A DNA stretch of 64,000 nucleotides from Ornithinimicrobium cryptoxanthini (GCF_023923205.1 NZ_CP099490.1:248001-312000); one strand, 5' to 3'. Shown: positions 43,194-52,444, numbered from the stretch's first letter. Notes: generated by a model not told the origin, from the sequence alone. Numbers and translations are program-made.

Positions 43194-43832
43194 ATGAGCG
43201 GCGAAGAGCTGACCGGTGTCGCCGGGTGGGCCGTCAACCTGATGGAGACCCTCGGCGGCCCCGGGGCGGGTCTGGCGATCGCCGCGGAGAACCTCTTTCC
43301 GCCGATCCCCAGCGAGGTGATCCTGCCGCTGGCCGGCTTCACCGCGAGCCGTGGCTCGTTCACCCTCGCCGAGGCCCTGATCTGGACCACGGCTGGTTCG
43401 GTGATCGGGGCGCTCGCGCTCTATGCGTTGGGCGTGGCACTGGGGCGCGACCGGATGCGGGCGATCTGGGACAGGCTGCCGCTGGTCAAGATGAGCGACC
43501 TGGACAAGACCGAGGCGTGGTTCGAGCGGCACGGCAGGAAGGCCGTCTTCTTTGGCCGGATGATCCCGATCTTCCGCAGCCTGATCTCGATCCCGGCCGG
43601 CGTGGAGCGCATGCCCGTGCACATCTTTGGTCTGCTCACCCTGGCGGGCAGCGCCATCTGGAACACGATCTTTGTGCTGGCCGGCTACTACCTGGGCGAG
43701 AACTGGCACCGGGTCGAGCCCTATGCCGACACGTTCCAGAAGGTCGTCATCGTCGTGGTGGTCGCACTGGTCGTGTGGTGGGTGGTGCGCCGGGCGCTGG
43801 AGAACAACCGGGCCCGCAGCGCCGGTGTCTGA
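43194..43832 (+). CDS. DedA-family membrane protein
   Basis: A 212-residue inner-membrane protein of the DedA/VTT family, which includes lipid scramblases and undecaprenyl-phosphate transporters. The first motif AAENLFPPIPSEVILPLAGF and the second FFGRMIPIFRSLISIPAGVERM are the two re-entrant family signatures. Four to five hydrophobic segments are present. The ATG at 43194 follows GGAGCC; a TTG one codon earlier is possible. It overlaps the TrmH-like methylase gene by 8 bp. Confidence 0.93.
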   Translation: MSGEELTGVAGWAVNLMETLGGPGAGLAIAAENLFPPIPSEVILPLAGFTASRGSFTLAEALIWTTAGSVIGALALYALGVALGRDRMRAIWDRLPLVKMSDLDKTEAWFERHGRKAVFFGRMIPIFRSLISIPAGVERMPVHIFGLLTLAGSAIWNTIFVLAGYYLGENWHRVEPYADTFQKVVIVVVVALVVWWVVRRALENNRARSAGV

Positions 43833-44469
43833 GTCGGGCGAGGCCCCGGAAGTCGGCGTCGGGCCCCTGGAGCGGCCGTGGCCGACCGGGCCGGACGGCA
43901 GCCTCCCTCAGCACCTGGACCCAGAGCTGCTTCGCGAGGGGGACCGCCGCAACGTCGTCGACGGCTACCGCTACTGGCGGCACGAGGCGATCGTGGCCGA
44001 CCTGGACACCCGGCGGCACGGCTTCCACGTGGCCGTCGAGAACTGGGGCCACGACTTCAACATCGGCTCCGTGATCCGCACCGCCAACGCGTTCAACGCC
44101 GAGGCCTTCCACATCGTCGGACGACGTCGCTGGAACAGGCGCGGCGCCATGGTCACCGACCGCTATCAGCACGAGCACCACCACCGTGACGTGCAGCACC
44201 TGCTCGACTGGGCGGCCACCCAGGACGACGGGCGCGGCATCCCGGTGATCGGGCTGGACAACGTGCCGGGGGCGGTGCCGCTGGAGAGCTACCGGCTGCC
44301 GCAGCGGTGCGTGCTGCTCCTCGGCCAGGAGGGGCCGGGCCTCAGCCCTGAGGCGGTCGCCGGCTGCGAAGCGCTCCTGGAGATCACCCAGCACGGCTCG
44401 ACCCGCTCGATCAATGCGGGCGCCGCCGCCGCGATCGTGATGTACCACTGGGCCCTGCAGCACGCCTGA
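43825..44469 (+). CDS. SpoU/TrmH-family RNA 2'-O-methyltransferase
   Basis: A 214-residue SPOUT methyltransferase that probably methylates tRNA or rRNA ribose. The trefoil-knot motifs are all seen: NIGSVIRTANAFNAEAFHIVG (motif 1), LLLGQEGPGLSPEAV (motif 2) and TQHGSTRSINAGAAAAIVMYHW (motif 3). The start is GTG at 43825, 8 bp inside the DedA gene, chosen because the longer reading up to 43627 only runs antisense of DedA frame. An N-terminal acidic extension precedes the catalytic part. The target RNA is not predictable. Confidence 0.88.
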   Translation: MSESGEAPEVGVGPLERPWPTGPDGSLPQHLDPELLREGDRRNVVDGYRYWRHEAIVADLDTRRHGFHVAVENWGHDFNIGSVIRTANAFNAEAFHIVGRRRWNRRGAMVTDRYQHEHHHRDVQHLLDWAATQDDGRGIPVIGLDNVPGAVPLESYRLPQRCVLLLGQEGPGLSPEAVAGCEALLEITQHGSTRSINAGAAAAIVMYHWALQHA

Positions 44470-44540
44470 GCCCACGGCATACCCATGTGGAACGATGGAC
44501 GGCAAGGACGCTCACCGCCCCCTTACCCAGGAGGACCCCC

Positions 44541-45569
44541 ATGCCCATCGCGACCCCCGAGGTCTACGCCGACATGATCGACCGGGCGCAGGCCGAGAAC
44601 TTCGCCTACCCGGCCATCAACGTCACCTCCAGCCAGACGCTCAACGCCGCCATCAAGGGCTTCGCCGACGCCGGCAGTGACGGCATCATCCAGGTCTCGA
44701 CCGGTGGTGCGGAGTACTTCTCCGGCCAGGCCGTGAAGGACATGGTGACCGGGTCGCTGGCGTTCAGCGCCTTCGCCCACGAGGTCGCCAAGAAGTATGA
44801 CGTGAACATCGCCCTGCACACCGACCACTGCCCCAAGGACAAGCTGGACGGCTTCGTGCGCCCCCTGATCGCGGCGTCGCTCGAGCGGGTCAAGGGCGGC
44901 GGGCTGCCCTACTTCCAGTCGCACATGTGGGACGGGTCCGCAACGCCCCTGGACGAGAACCTGCAGATCGCCGTGGAGCTGTTCGACCTGTGCCAGCAGG
45001 CGCGCATCATCCTCGAGGTCGAGATCGGCGTCGTCGGTGGCGAAGAAGACGGGGTCGCCAACGAGATCAACGACAAGCTCTACACCACCCCCCAGGACGC
45101 GATCGCCACGATGAAGGCGCTCGGCCCCCGCGAGGAGGGGCGCTACCTGACCGCCCTGACCTTCGGCAACGTGCACGGCGTCTACAAGCCGGGCAACGTC
45201 AAGCTGCGCCCGGAGATCCTCAAGGCCGCCCAGGCCGCCGCGGCCAAGGAGCTGGGCCTGGACGAGGGGTCGCTGCCGTTCGACCTGGTCTTCCACGGCG
45301 GGTCCGGCTCCAGCGCGCAGGAGATCTCCGACGCGGTGGACTACGGCGTGGTGAAGATGAACGTCGACACGGACACGCAGTACGCCTTCACCCGTCCGGT
45401 CGCCGGTTTCATGATGAGCAACTACGACGGCGTGCTCAAGGTCGACGGCGAGGTCGGCAACAAGAAGCTCTATGACCCGCGCACCTGGGGCAAGGAGGCC
45501 GAGGCCAGCATGACGGCCCGGGTGGTCGAGGCCTGCGAGAACCTGCGCTCGGCGGGGAAGCACCAGTGA
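44541..45569 (+). CDS. fba: Class II fructose-bisphosphate aldolase
   Basis: A 342-residue zinc-dependent aldolase of glycolysis and gluconeogenesis, splitting fructose 1,6-bisphosphate into DHAP and glyceraldehyde 3-phosphate. The zinc and active-site motifs are IALHTDHCPKD (H93, D95, H96), EIGVVGGEEDG and TFGNVHGVYKPG, and the phosphate loop is FHGGSGSS. The ATG follows a perfect AGGAGGACCCCC site, so it should be well expressed. The DUF3151 gene starts inside its stop codon (GTGA). Confidence 0.97.
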   Translation: MPIATPEVYADMIDRAQAENFAYPAINVTSSQTLNAAIKGFADAGSDGIIQVSTGGAEYFSGQAVKDMVTGSLAFSAFAHEVAKKYDVNIALHTDHCPKDKLDGFVRPLIAASLERVKGGGLPYFQSHMWDGSATPLDENLQIAVELFDLCQQARIILEVEIGVVGGEEDGVANEINDKLYTTPQDAIATMKALGPREEGRYLTALTFGNVHGVYKPGNVKLRPEILKAAQAAAAKELGLDEGSLPFDLVFHGGSGSSAQEISDAVDYGVVKMNVDTDTQYAFTRPVAGFMMSNYDGVLKVDGEVGNKKLYDPRTWGKEAEASMTARVVEACENLRSAGKHQ

Positions 45570-45997
45570 CCCTCGGCAGCGGAGCCGTCATGGGCGGCGG
45601 CAACCTGATGGGCATCCCCGAGACGCTGCTGCCCGAGGACGGTGCGGCGGCCCGCCTGGCGGAGGGCGTCGACCCCCGCGAGGTGGCCGCCGGACAACCC
45701 ACGTCGAGTATGGCGTGGGCCGTGCTGGCCGAGACCGCCCTGGGCCAGGGTGCCGACCTGGAGGCGTATGCCTTCGCGCGCACCGGCTATCACCGCGGTC
45801 TCGACTCCCTGCGCCGGTCGGGGTGGAAGGGCCAGGGGCCGGTTCCGTGGAGCCATGAGCCCAACCGCGGGTTCCTGCGCGCACTGGCCGCGCTGGCCAA
45901 GGCTGCCGGTCGCATCGGCGAGGTCGACGAGGAGGCGCGCTGCGCCAACTTCCTGCGTGACTCCTCGGCCGAGGCGGCCCGCGAGCTCGGTCTCTGA
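45566..45997 (+). CDS. DUF3151 protein
   Basis: A 143-residue actinobacterial protein of unknown role, commonly coded next to the class II aldolase gene. The motifs LPEDGAAARLAEGVDPREVAA, SMAWAVLAETALGQGADLEAYAFARTGYHRGLDSLRR and WKGQGPVPWSHEPNRGFLRALAAL are characteristic. It looks soluble and helical. The GTG start at 45566 overlaps the aldolase stop; an inner ATG at 45590 would give a shorter protein with the more usual beginning. Co-expression with aldolase suggests a link with central carbon metabolism, but no activity is known. Confidence 0.85.
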   Translation: MTLGSGAVMGGGNLMGIPETLLPEDGAAARLAEGVDPREVAAGQPTSSMAWAVLAETALGQGADLEAYAFARTGYHRGLDSLRRSGWKGQGPVPWSHEPNRGFLRALAALAKAAGRIGEVDEEARCANFLRDSSAEAARELGL

Positions 45998-46007
45998 GCC
46001 GATCTCG

Positions 46008-46955
46008 GTGAGCAGGTCGCTGGTGCGGGACCGCACGTGGCTGGTGGCCGTCGCGGCCTCCCTGTGGGGACTCTCGGCGCTGTGGCGCGAGCCGCTGGCC
46101 CGGGACTACCCCGCGCTCGCGATCGTCTTCTGGGAGCACCTTCTGCTGACCCTGCTGGTCAGTCCGTGGCTGGTGGGCGCGGTCCGGGCGGTGTGGCTCG
46201 CGAGCACCCGGACCAAGGTGAGCGTGCTGGTGATCGGGGCCGGCTCCTCAGCCTTGGCGACCACATTGTTCACCGCGGCCTTCCGGCTCGGTGACCCGAT
46301 CACACCGCAGGTGCTGCAGAAGCTCCAGCCGCTCATCGCGCTGCTGCTGGCGGCGCTGATCCTGGGGGAGCGGCTGCGAGCCCGGTTTGCCGTGTTCGCC
46401 CTGCCGGCGATTGTCGGGGCCTGGCTGCTGGCCTTCGCCGACCCGCTCGGGGTGAGCGTGTCCAGCGCCGCCGCGGCGGGGCTGGCGGTCGGTGCTGCCG
46501 CGTTGTGGGCCGCTGGCACCGTGCTCGGCCGGGCGGCGAGTGCCGAACTGCGTTTCGCGGACATCACGGCGCTGCGCTTCGGCGTCGGTCTGCTGACGCT
46601 CGTGGTGCTGAGCGCGGTGACCTCGACGCCGCTGGCCATCGGGCTCGATGCCGCCCCCAACATCCTGCTGCTCGCGATCTTCCCGGGGCTGCTCGCCCTG
46701 CTCCTCTACTATCGCGCCCTGGGGCACACCCCGGCCTCGCGCGCCACGCTGGCCGAGCTGGCCTTCCCCCTGACAGCGGCGCTCGTCGGCGTGGTCGCCC
46801 TCGGCGCCTCACTGGAAGTCTCGCAGTGGACCGGTTTCGTGATCGTGCTGGCGTCGGTCGTGGGCCTGGCCGTCCATGAGCAGCGATCCGGGCGACCTGC
46901 CGTCGACACACCTGGCCCCGCGGCATACTCCCTCGGGCATGGAGGCGGCCGGTAG
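46008..46955 (+). CDS. EamA/DMT-family exporter
   Basis: A 315-residue polytopic protein with ten predicted segments in two homologous EamA halves: VAVAASLWGLSALWREPLA up to LGERLRARFAVFALPAIVGAW in the first, and AGLAVGAAALWAAGTVLGRAAS up to VVALGASLEVSQWTGFVIV in the second. DMT family members export amino acids or metabolites. The GTG at 46008 gives a start at the first segment; a longer reading to 45642 runs over the DUF3151 gene. Substrate unknown. Confidence 0.85.
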   Translation: MSRSLVRDRTWLVAVAASLWGLSALWREPLARDYPALAIVFWEHLLLTLLVSPWLVGAVRAVWLASTRTKVSVLVIGAGSSALATTLFTAAFRLGDPITPQVLQKLQPLIALLLAALILGERLRARFAVFALPAIVGAWLLAFADPLGVSVSSAAAAGLAVGAAALWAAGTVLGRAASAELRFADITALRFGVGLLTLVVLSAVTSTPLAIGLDAAPNILLLAIFPGLLALLLYYRALGHTPASRATLAELAFPLTAALVGVVALGASLEVSQWTGFVIVLASVVGLAVHEQRSGRPAVDTPGPAAYSLGHGGGR

Positions 46956-47099
46956 CCTCCGTCGCAGACGGCGGCTCCGGCCGCATCCCCCGTGTCAAGG
47001 CTCCGTGTCCCCGTGACGTTGTGCCTGACAAGACATATCTTGCCGCACGATTTCCGCTAAACCTGGCACTATGTGGCCAGTGGCCTTAACCTGCCATCT

Positions 47100-48077
47100 A
47101 TGAACGCTCAACAATCCGTGGGACAGCTGGACGACGACACGCAGGTGCTCTTCCGGCACATCCTGCGGGGCGAGCCGGCCACGATCGAGGGGCATGCCGC
47201 CGAGCTCGGGTGGACCCGCACCAAGGCGGCGCGGCACCTGGCCGAGCTCGAGGCCTTGCGCCTGATCCACCTGACCGAGGGTGCGCTGGTCCGGGCGGAG
47301 GACCCGCGGCTGACGCTGGGCCGCCTGCTGGACGTAGAGGAGGCCGAGCTGGCCGAACGGCGCCAGGAGCTGCTGGGTGTGCGCCAGTCGATCGGCACCT
47401 ATGAGGCCGACTACCAACGTGGCCTGCAGCTCGGCGGCAACCCGACGCCGGCGTGGCAGCGGATCCCGGCGTCCGAGGTGCCCGAGGCGATCGAGCGGCT
47501 CGCGCGCACCTCGGAGGGCGTCCTGCGCCAGGTGGCGTCAACGCTGGCTCGCGGCCCGGGACACCTGGAGAGAGTCAAGCGGCTGCGCGCCGAGGTGATG
47601 GCCAGCGGTCGTGAGCAGCAGTCCATCTTTCCGTTGAGCGTCCTCGACGACCCGAGCTGGCGGGTGCTGGCCGAGGCGCGGGCGTTGGCCGGCGAGCGGC
47701 AGCGCTTCCTTGAGGACGTGCCGCTGGACTTCATCATCTTCGGAGACCGCGGGGTGCTCCTCTCGGAGGACGACGATCCGGTCGAGGCGCCTGACATGCT
47801 GCTGGTGCACTCGCAGAACGTGCGGTCGACGTTCGTGGCCCTGTTTGAGGAACTGTGGCGCAGGGCTGCTCCCTTCCACGACGGAGGTGCCGCCGCGGCA
47901 GACGTGCGGGTGCTGGAGCTGTTGGGACTCGGCTTCAAGGACGAGGCCATCGCCCGCCACGTCGGTCTGAGCCTGCGGACCGTGCGACGTCGCATCTCGG
48001 CCCTGATGGACGAGCACGGGGTCGACACCCGGTTCCAGCTCGGCATGGCCGCCTGCCGACGTGGCTTACTGGACTAG
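47100..48077 (+). CDS. LuxR/TrmB-like helix-turn-helix regulator
   Basis: A 325-residue transcription regulator. The N-terminal winged helix (about 10-60, FRHILRGEPATIEGHAAELG then RTKAARHLAELEALRLIHLTE) resembles TrmB-like domains. A coiled-coil linker with ELAERRQELLGVRQSIGTYEADYQRGL follows. The C-terminal LuxR-type helix-turn-helix is ELLGLGFKDEAIARHVGLSLRTVRRRISALMDEHG. This arrangement is common in actinobacterial pathway-specific regulators. It lies alone, with the IS630 element 220 bp downstream. Start ATG 47100 is preferred over 47073 by family start. Confidence 0.8.
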   Translation: MNAQQSVGQLDDDTQVLFRHILRGEPATIEGHAAELGWTRTKAARHLAELEALRLIHLTEGALVRAEDPRLTLGRLLDVEEAELAERRQELLGVRQSIGTYEADYQRGLQLGGNPTPAWQRIPASEVPEAIERLARTSEGVLRQVASTLARGPGHLERVKRLRAEVMASGREQQSIFPLSVLDDPSWRVLAEARALAGERQRFLEDVPLDFIIFGDRGVLLSEDDDPVEAPDMLLVHSQNVRSTFVALFEELWRRAAPFHDGGAAAADVRVLELLGLGFKDEAIARHVGLSLRTVRRRISALMDEHGVDTRFQLGMAACRRGLLD

Positions 48078-48080
48078 GGG

Positions 48081-48100
48081 GACTCCCGGTGCGGGGAGTC
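48081..48100 (+). terminator. Short hairpin after the LuxR-type gene
   Basis: GACTCCC (48081-48087) pairs with GGGAGTC (48094-48100) around a 6-base loop directly after the stop codon. No T-tract follows, so termination strength is doubtful. Positions 48101-48296 hold nothing else that I recognise. Confidence 0.45.
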
Positions 48101-48294
48101 GCCCTGAGCAGGAGGCCTGGGGTCCGTTGTGGGGCTTCACGTATGCCGGGGTGCGAGGGTGGGAGCGCGGCACCCGCGCCAGGTGTCACGAGTCCTTGTC
48201 ACCGAACTATCTTGCAGCAACTCATGCATTTCGTGATGTGGAGAGCAAGACTGAGACTGGCGTCACATCGAGGCCTCAGGTCAGCCGCCACATC

Positions 48295-49380
48295 CTAGTG
48301 GCTCGTGTTTGAAGTAGTCTGACGGTTGGCTTTCTTGAGGATCTCGTCGGCGGTCTTTGTCCAGACGAAGGGGTGGCAGCGGTCGTTCCAGCCGTCGACG
48401 AAGGCGCGGATCTTGGCGTTGAGGTCTTTAACTGATCTGAAGGTGCCGCGGTGGATCGCCTGGCGCTCGATGATGCCGAACCAGACTTCGACGAGGTTGA
48501 GCCAGGAGCCCGAGGTCGGGGTGAAGTGGACGTGGATGCGGGGGTTCTTGGCTAACCAGTCGCGGACCTCGACGCGCTTGTGGGCGGCGTAGTTGTCCAT
48601 TACCAGGTGCAGTTCCTGGCCTGTGCCGTCGTCGGGGTAGGCGCGGGCAACCTGCTTGAGGAAGGCGAGGAACTCCTGGTGGCGGTGCCGGGGCTTGCAG
48701 GCGCCGGTGACCTTGCCGGTGGCGATCTCCAGCGCCGCAAACAGCGTCGTGGTGCCGTTGCGCTTGTAGTCGTGGGTGCGTCGCTCGGGCAGTCCGGGTT
48801 GCATCGGCAGCATCGGGGCGGTCCGGTCCAGGGCCTGGATCTGGGACTTCTCGTCCACGCACAGCACGATCGCGTTCTCCGGAGGTGCCAGGTAGAGCCC
48901 GACGACGTCGGTGACCTTGGCGACCAGCTCGGGGTCGGTGGAGAACTTGAACGTCTCGCTCCGCCACGGCGCGACACCGTAGTCGCGCCACGCCTTGGCC
49001 ACCGTTCCGTTGCTGATGCCCAGGTGCCGGCCCAGCAGCCGGGAGGACCAGTGCGTCACCCCGTACTTCTTCGGTGGCGGCTTGAGCGTCTGCGCGACGA
49101 TCTCGCGGTGGTCGATGGTCCGCGGCCGGCCCGACCGGGCTTCGTCGTCCAGCCCGACGATCCCCTGGGCCGTGTACCTGTTGCGCCAGTCGATCACCGT
49201 CGGCCGAGAGACCCCTACCTTCGCCGAGATCGAGGTGTTCGACTCCCCGTCCGCGGCCAGCAGCACGATCCGTGCCCGTTGGGCCAGGCCCGCCCGAGCA
49301 GAGGAGGACCGAGTCAACCGGCCCAGTTCCTCGCGGTCACCATCACGCAACCCCAGCGCCGGGGCAGGTCGATTCGCCAT
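48295..49380 (-). CDS. IS630-family transposase
   Basis: A 361-residue DDE transposase. The N-terminal helix-turn-helix region is SISAKVGVSRPTVIDWRNRY, and a second is LGRHLGISNGTVAKAWRDYG. The catalytic triad is Asp in IVLCVDEKSQIQALDR, Asp in LHLVMDNYAAHK and Glu in SWLNLVEVWFGIIERQAI. No stops or frameshifts are present. The stop codon TAG is made of the target-site TA plus the flanking base, beyond the element end, so the gene borrows its stop from the insertion site. Confidence 0.93.
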   Translation of the reverse strand: MANRPAPALGLRDGDREELGRLTRSSSARAGLAQRARIVLLAADGESNTSISAKVGVSRPTVIDWRNRYTAQGIVGLDDEARSGRPRTIDHREIVAQTLKPPPKKYGVTHWSSRLLGRHLGISNGTVAKAWRDYGVAPWRSETFKFSTDPELVAKVTDVVGLYLAPPENAIVLCVDEKSQIQALDRTAPMLPMQPGLPERRTHDYKRNGTTTLFAALEIATGKVTGACKPRHRHQEFLAFLKQVARAYPDDGTGQELHLVMDNYAAHKRVEVRDWLAKNPRIHVHFTPTSGSWLNLVEVWFGIIERQAIHRGTFRSVKDLNAKIRAFVDGWNDRCHPFVWTKTADEILKKANRQTTSNTSH

Positions 49381-49431
49381 ACCCCATCGTCGCAGCCGAG
49401 CAACTGTAAATCAACTAACTACACGCTCCAC
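48298..49431. mobile_element. IS630-family insertion sequence
   Basis: The element runs between two TA dinucleotides (48296-48297 and 49432-49433), the target duplication typical of the IS630/Tc1 superfamily. The ends are imperfect inverted repeats: left GTGGCTCGTGTTT, right (reverse complement) GTGGAGCGTGTAG. One transposase gene fills it on the minus strand. It appears complete and lies between the LuxR-type gene and a lipoprotein gene, breaking no recognisable gene. Confidence 0.88.
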
Positions 49432-49591
49432 TAGTTCGAAGCGGACGTCTCGGCTCAGCGGAAAGTTCGACTCCTGTCAAGATGCAAATTTACGATTCAC
49501 GTCGCATGTGCTTGTTTGTGGAACGTCGCGGCGATAGTCTTCGAGGTGCGATCGGAGAGGCGACCTCGAATGAGAGAGGGGTGAGCGCGAG

Positions 49592-50251
49592 TTGGTCCGC
49601 GCGGCCGTGCCTACAGTGCGACTACTACGGATAACCCTGCCTGCCTGGGTTGCAGTGACGGTGATCCTATTTTCCTCATGCTCGTCTCAGCCTGACGTGG
49701 AACAAAGAACAGGTTCACACGAGCGCTGGGAACGGAATCTAGCGGAACTTGCCGAGGCCGCAGGAATCACTGATCCGCCCGTTGTCGAGCCAATCCGGAC
49801 GATTTCGCCCGAAGAATCGAAAGGCGTTGTTGATCGATGCCTTGTGGAACGCGGCTGGACGCTCAATTCAGACGAATCTTTCTCCATGCACAAGTCGCAA
49901 CGTGAGCAATTTCAATTGGATCGATACGTTTGTATTGCATCCTATCCGATAGGAGGTCATTTCCTTGAGTCCTATCAAGCCGAGCAGTGGGAGGCGCTCT
50001 ACGAATATTGGACTCACGTCTTTATCCCTTGTTTGCGGACCGCTGGATTTGAGGTGGCCGATGCGCCTACGCGTGAAACCTTTCTCGCCGCCCCAGAACG
50101 TTGGCACCCAGTCGACGATCAGGCTCTGCGCAGACAATTGACTGCCGCCGAGGCCGACGGTCGGATCGAGTCCTCCAACGTATTCCTGGCAGATGTCTGC
50201 CCGGTGAGTCCGGGCGAAGAAGTGCTCTACGGATTCTCCGGCGCGCCGTAG
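49592..50251 (+). CDS. Putative lipoprotein of unknown function
   Basis: A 219-residue protein with a signal peptide and lipobox (VTVILFSSCSSQ; lipid-bearing Cys near residue 30), so it should be anchored to the outer face of the membrane. The mature part has a conserved-looking VVDRCLVERGWTLN and CIASYPIGG and ends with DVCPVSPGEEVLYG. Four or five cysteines suggest disulfides. I do not recognise a family. The start is TTG. Base composition is clearly more AT-rich than the neighbours, consistent with acquisition near the IS630 element. Positions 49434-49591 hold nothing but its presumed promoter. Confidence 0.6.
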   Translation: MVRAAVPTVRLLRITLPAWVAVTVILFSSCSSQPDVEQRTGSHERWERNLAELAEAAGITDPPVVEPIRTISPEESKGVVDRCLVERGWTLNSDESFSMHKSQREQFQLDRYVCIASYPIGGHFLESYQAEQWEALYEYWTHVFIPCLRTAGFEVADAPTRETFLAAPERWHPVDDQALRRQLTAAEADGRIESSNVFLADVCPVSPGEEVLYGFSGAP

Positions 50252-50359
50252 TTCCCGCCAAACGCACGAGTCAGAAGGCAACGAACGCTCGTGTCGTGAG
50301 ACAAGACGATGTTGGCCGCGTGTCAAGGGTCATCTACTCCTGTTCAGCGCCACAGGCCC

Positions 50360-52444
50360 TCAGGATGTGGCCACCGGAGCGAGGGACGGGTCGGCCCAGG
50401 CGTCGAGGATGACGTAGTCGCCGAAGTGGTGCAGGAAGGCCCCGTGCGCCAACATCTGGCGCCACAGCTCGGCGTCGGCGGCCCCAGCACCGGTGCAGTC
50501 CGGCTCGGTGGGCAGGACTGCGGTGAGCCGCCAGGGGGCGTTGTCCGGACCGACCTGCGAGAACCACGCGGGTCCCCGAAGGGGCTCGGTGCACCCGACG
50601 TCGACAGTCACGACCCCCTCCTCGAGAGACAGCCGTGCGGTGTGCTCCGGCTGCAGGTCGCGGACGTCGGAGACCCCGACGTCCTGCACCGCCACGTCCC
50701 CGCGGACCTCCACCAGACCAGCGGCCAGATCGTCGAGGGTGACCGGCGCGGTCGGGCCGCCTTGGGGATCGTCGACACCATCGGCGAGCAGGGCGAGGCC
50801 CACGGGCTCCAGCTGCGTGTCGTCAGCGCCTCCGGCGATCACCAGGATCTCGCCGTCGGTGCTCATCCGTGGCTCGCTGGTCAGGATCTGCACCCACTCG
50901 TCGGTATACACCGGGACCGGGCAGTCGGAACCCGGGTCCGGATCGTCCACCCACTGCGGCTCCCCGGTCGCCACGAAGACCCCGTCACGCAGATGCCCCG
51001 GCACGCTGACGTCGACCGAGCACTCCCGCACGTGCACCGCCGAGCCGTCGAAGGTGAGCCCGTAGTCGCTCCAGGGCTGGTCCACCACACCAGAGTCGTC
51101 GATGACCTGGACCATCAGCCAGTGCCGGTTCACCGCCGTCGCGTCGGTCAGTGGCGTCAACTCGCCGGTGGGTGCCCAGCCGCCCTCGGACATCAGCACC
51201 ACGGTGGGTGTGCCGACGACCAGAGGTATGTCGTCACGGTAGGACGGCGTCTCCGCGCCGGTCTCGTCGTCGGTCGGGCCCGCAGACCCGTCGTCGGGTG
51301 GTTCGCTGGTCGGTGTCGCGTCGACCGGTGGCGTGGGCTGCTCCAGGAGCGACTCCGGGATCGTGCCGCTGATGATCATGGTGCCGTCGTCGAAGCCGAC
51401 GGTCGGCCCGCTGCGCAGCAGGGCCACCACCGCGGGCGAGGGCTCAGCCGGGGGCAGGTAGCTGTCACTGCCCTCGGCGCAGGCCGAGAACTGCGCAGGT
51501 GCGCCCACGAGCAGGACATCGTCCGAGCGCAGCGAGCTCTGCATCTCCAGCGGGCAGGTCCCCGGGTCACCAATGAGCTCGATCTCATAGCCCTGTGCAC
51601 TTTGCGCGGCACCCGGGCGGTCCTCCAGCAGGAGCTCGTGGATGCTGTCTAGCCGCGTGCCGTCACCTCCGCCGCCCGTGAGGAGCGCGAAGTCCCGACC
51701 CAGGGCGATGGGGGTGATGCCGGTCCGGGCGGGAACGTCCGCCCAGGTCCCGCCGAAGTCATCAACCAGTCCAAGGGTCAGCGCCACGTGGACGCGGGGC
51801 TCGTCGCTCGTGCCGTCGAGGCCGGTGACGAGGAGCGTCTCGCCGTCCAGGCTGAGCAGCGGGCTCTGCATGAGGGCGCTCGTCCAATTCGTCATCGCAG
51901 CGTCCCGCTGCTCGCAGTCGGGGCCGTCGGCGGTGCTGAAACTCCACTCCGAGGCGGAGAGCTGTCCATCCACCGAGACGGTGCCTGAGGATCTGGCTGA
52001 CTCACAGTTGGTGATCGTGAGGATGACCTGGTCCTCCTCGACCACGAGGCGCTCTCCGTCAGGGCCGTGCCACGTGCCCTGCAGGTCCTCCAGCGTTGCG
52101 GGCGTGGAGGTGCCGCTGAGCTGTGCCGGAGGTTCGGTCTCCGCGCGGTGGAACATCGCCAGGTAGGGCTCACCCCGGGAGCCGGGGTCGGCTGCCTCGG
52201 TCGGGCCGGGCGTCGTGTCCGCAGGTGGCGGCGGCGCGGCGTCACCGCCGGCCAGTCCTTGCGCCCAGACGATGCCGAGGATGCCAGCGGCAGCCGCTGC
52301 GGCGCCCAGTCCGCCGAGCCACGCACGGCCCCGGCTCCGCTGGCGCCGACCAGCCGTCCAGAGCTGCTCGGCAGTCAGCTCCTCGCGGGGGTCGGGCTCC
52401 TCGACACCGAGGTCGAGCAGGTCGCGGATCTCGTCGTCGCTCAT
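50360..52444 (-). CDS. Large membrane protein with META-like repeats; putative sigma-factor partner
   Basis: A 694-residue protein with a cytoplasmic N-terminus (1-40), one transmembrane segment (41-62) and a long Pro/Thr/Gly-linked outer part. The outer part appears to hold four repeats beginning at about 118 (LEDLQGTWHGPDGERLVV), 240, 415 and 585. Each has a pattern of two cysteines and an LTFDG/LSLEEG-like strand, reminiscent of the META/HslJ domain. The gene overlaps the sigma gene by four bases (ATGA), and its short cytoplasmic start could hold that factor. A zinc-binding anti-sigma motif is absent, so the pairing is inferred from location only. Confidence 0.6.
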   Translation of the reverse strand: MSDDEIRDLLDLGVEEPDPREELTAEQLWTAGRRQRSRGRAWLGGLGAAAAAAGILGIVWAQGLAGGDAAPPPPADTTPGPTEAADPGSRGEPYLAMFHRAETEPPAQLSGTSTPATLEDLQGTWHGPDGERLVVEEDQVILTITNCESARSSGTVSVDGQLSASEWSFSTADGPDCEQRDAAMTNWTSALMQSPLLSLDGETLLVTGLDGTSDEPRVHVALTLGLVDDFGGTWADVPARTGITPIALGRDFALLTGGGGDGTRLDSIHELLLEDRPGAAQSAQGYEIELIGDPGTCPLEMQSSLRSDDVLLVGAPAQFSACAEGSDSYLPPAEPSPAVVALLRSGPTVGFDDGTMIISGTIPESLLEQPTPPVDATPTSEPPDDGSAGPTDDETGAETPSYRDDIPLVVGTPTVVLMSEGGWAPTGELTPLTDATAVNRHWLMVQVIDDSGVVDQPWSDYGLTFDGSAVHVRECSVDVSVPGHLRDGVFVATGEPQWVDDPDPGSDCPVPVYTDEWVQILTSEPRMSTDGEILVIAGGADDTQLEPVGLALLADGVDDPQGGPTAPVTLDDLAAGLVEVRGDVAVQDVGVSDVRDLQPEHTARLSLEEGVVTVDVGCTEPLRGPAWFSQVGPDNAPWRLTAVLPTEPDCTGAGAADAELWRQMLAHGAFLHHFGDYVILDAWADPSLAPVATS

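Noticed and set aside
45642..46955. 437-residue fusion of the DUF3151 region and the DMT exporter
   Set aside because: The first 120 residues are an out-of-frame shadow of the DUF3151 gene; the exporter starts at GTG 46008.
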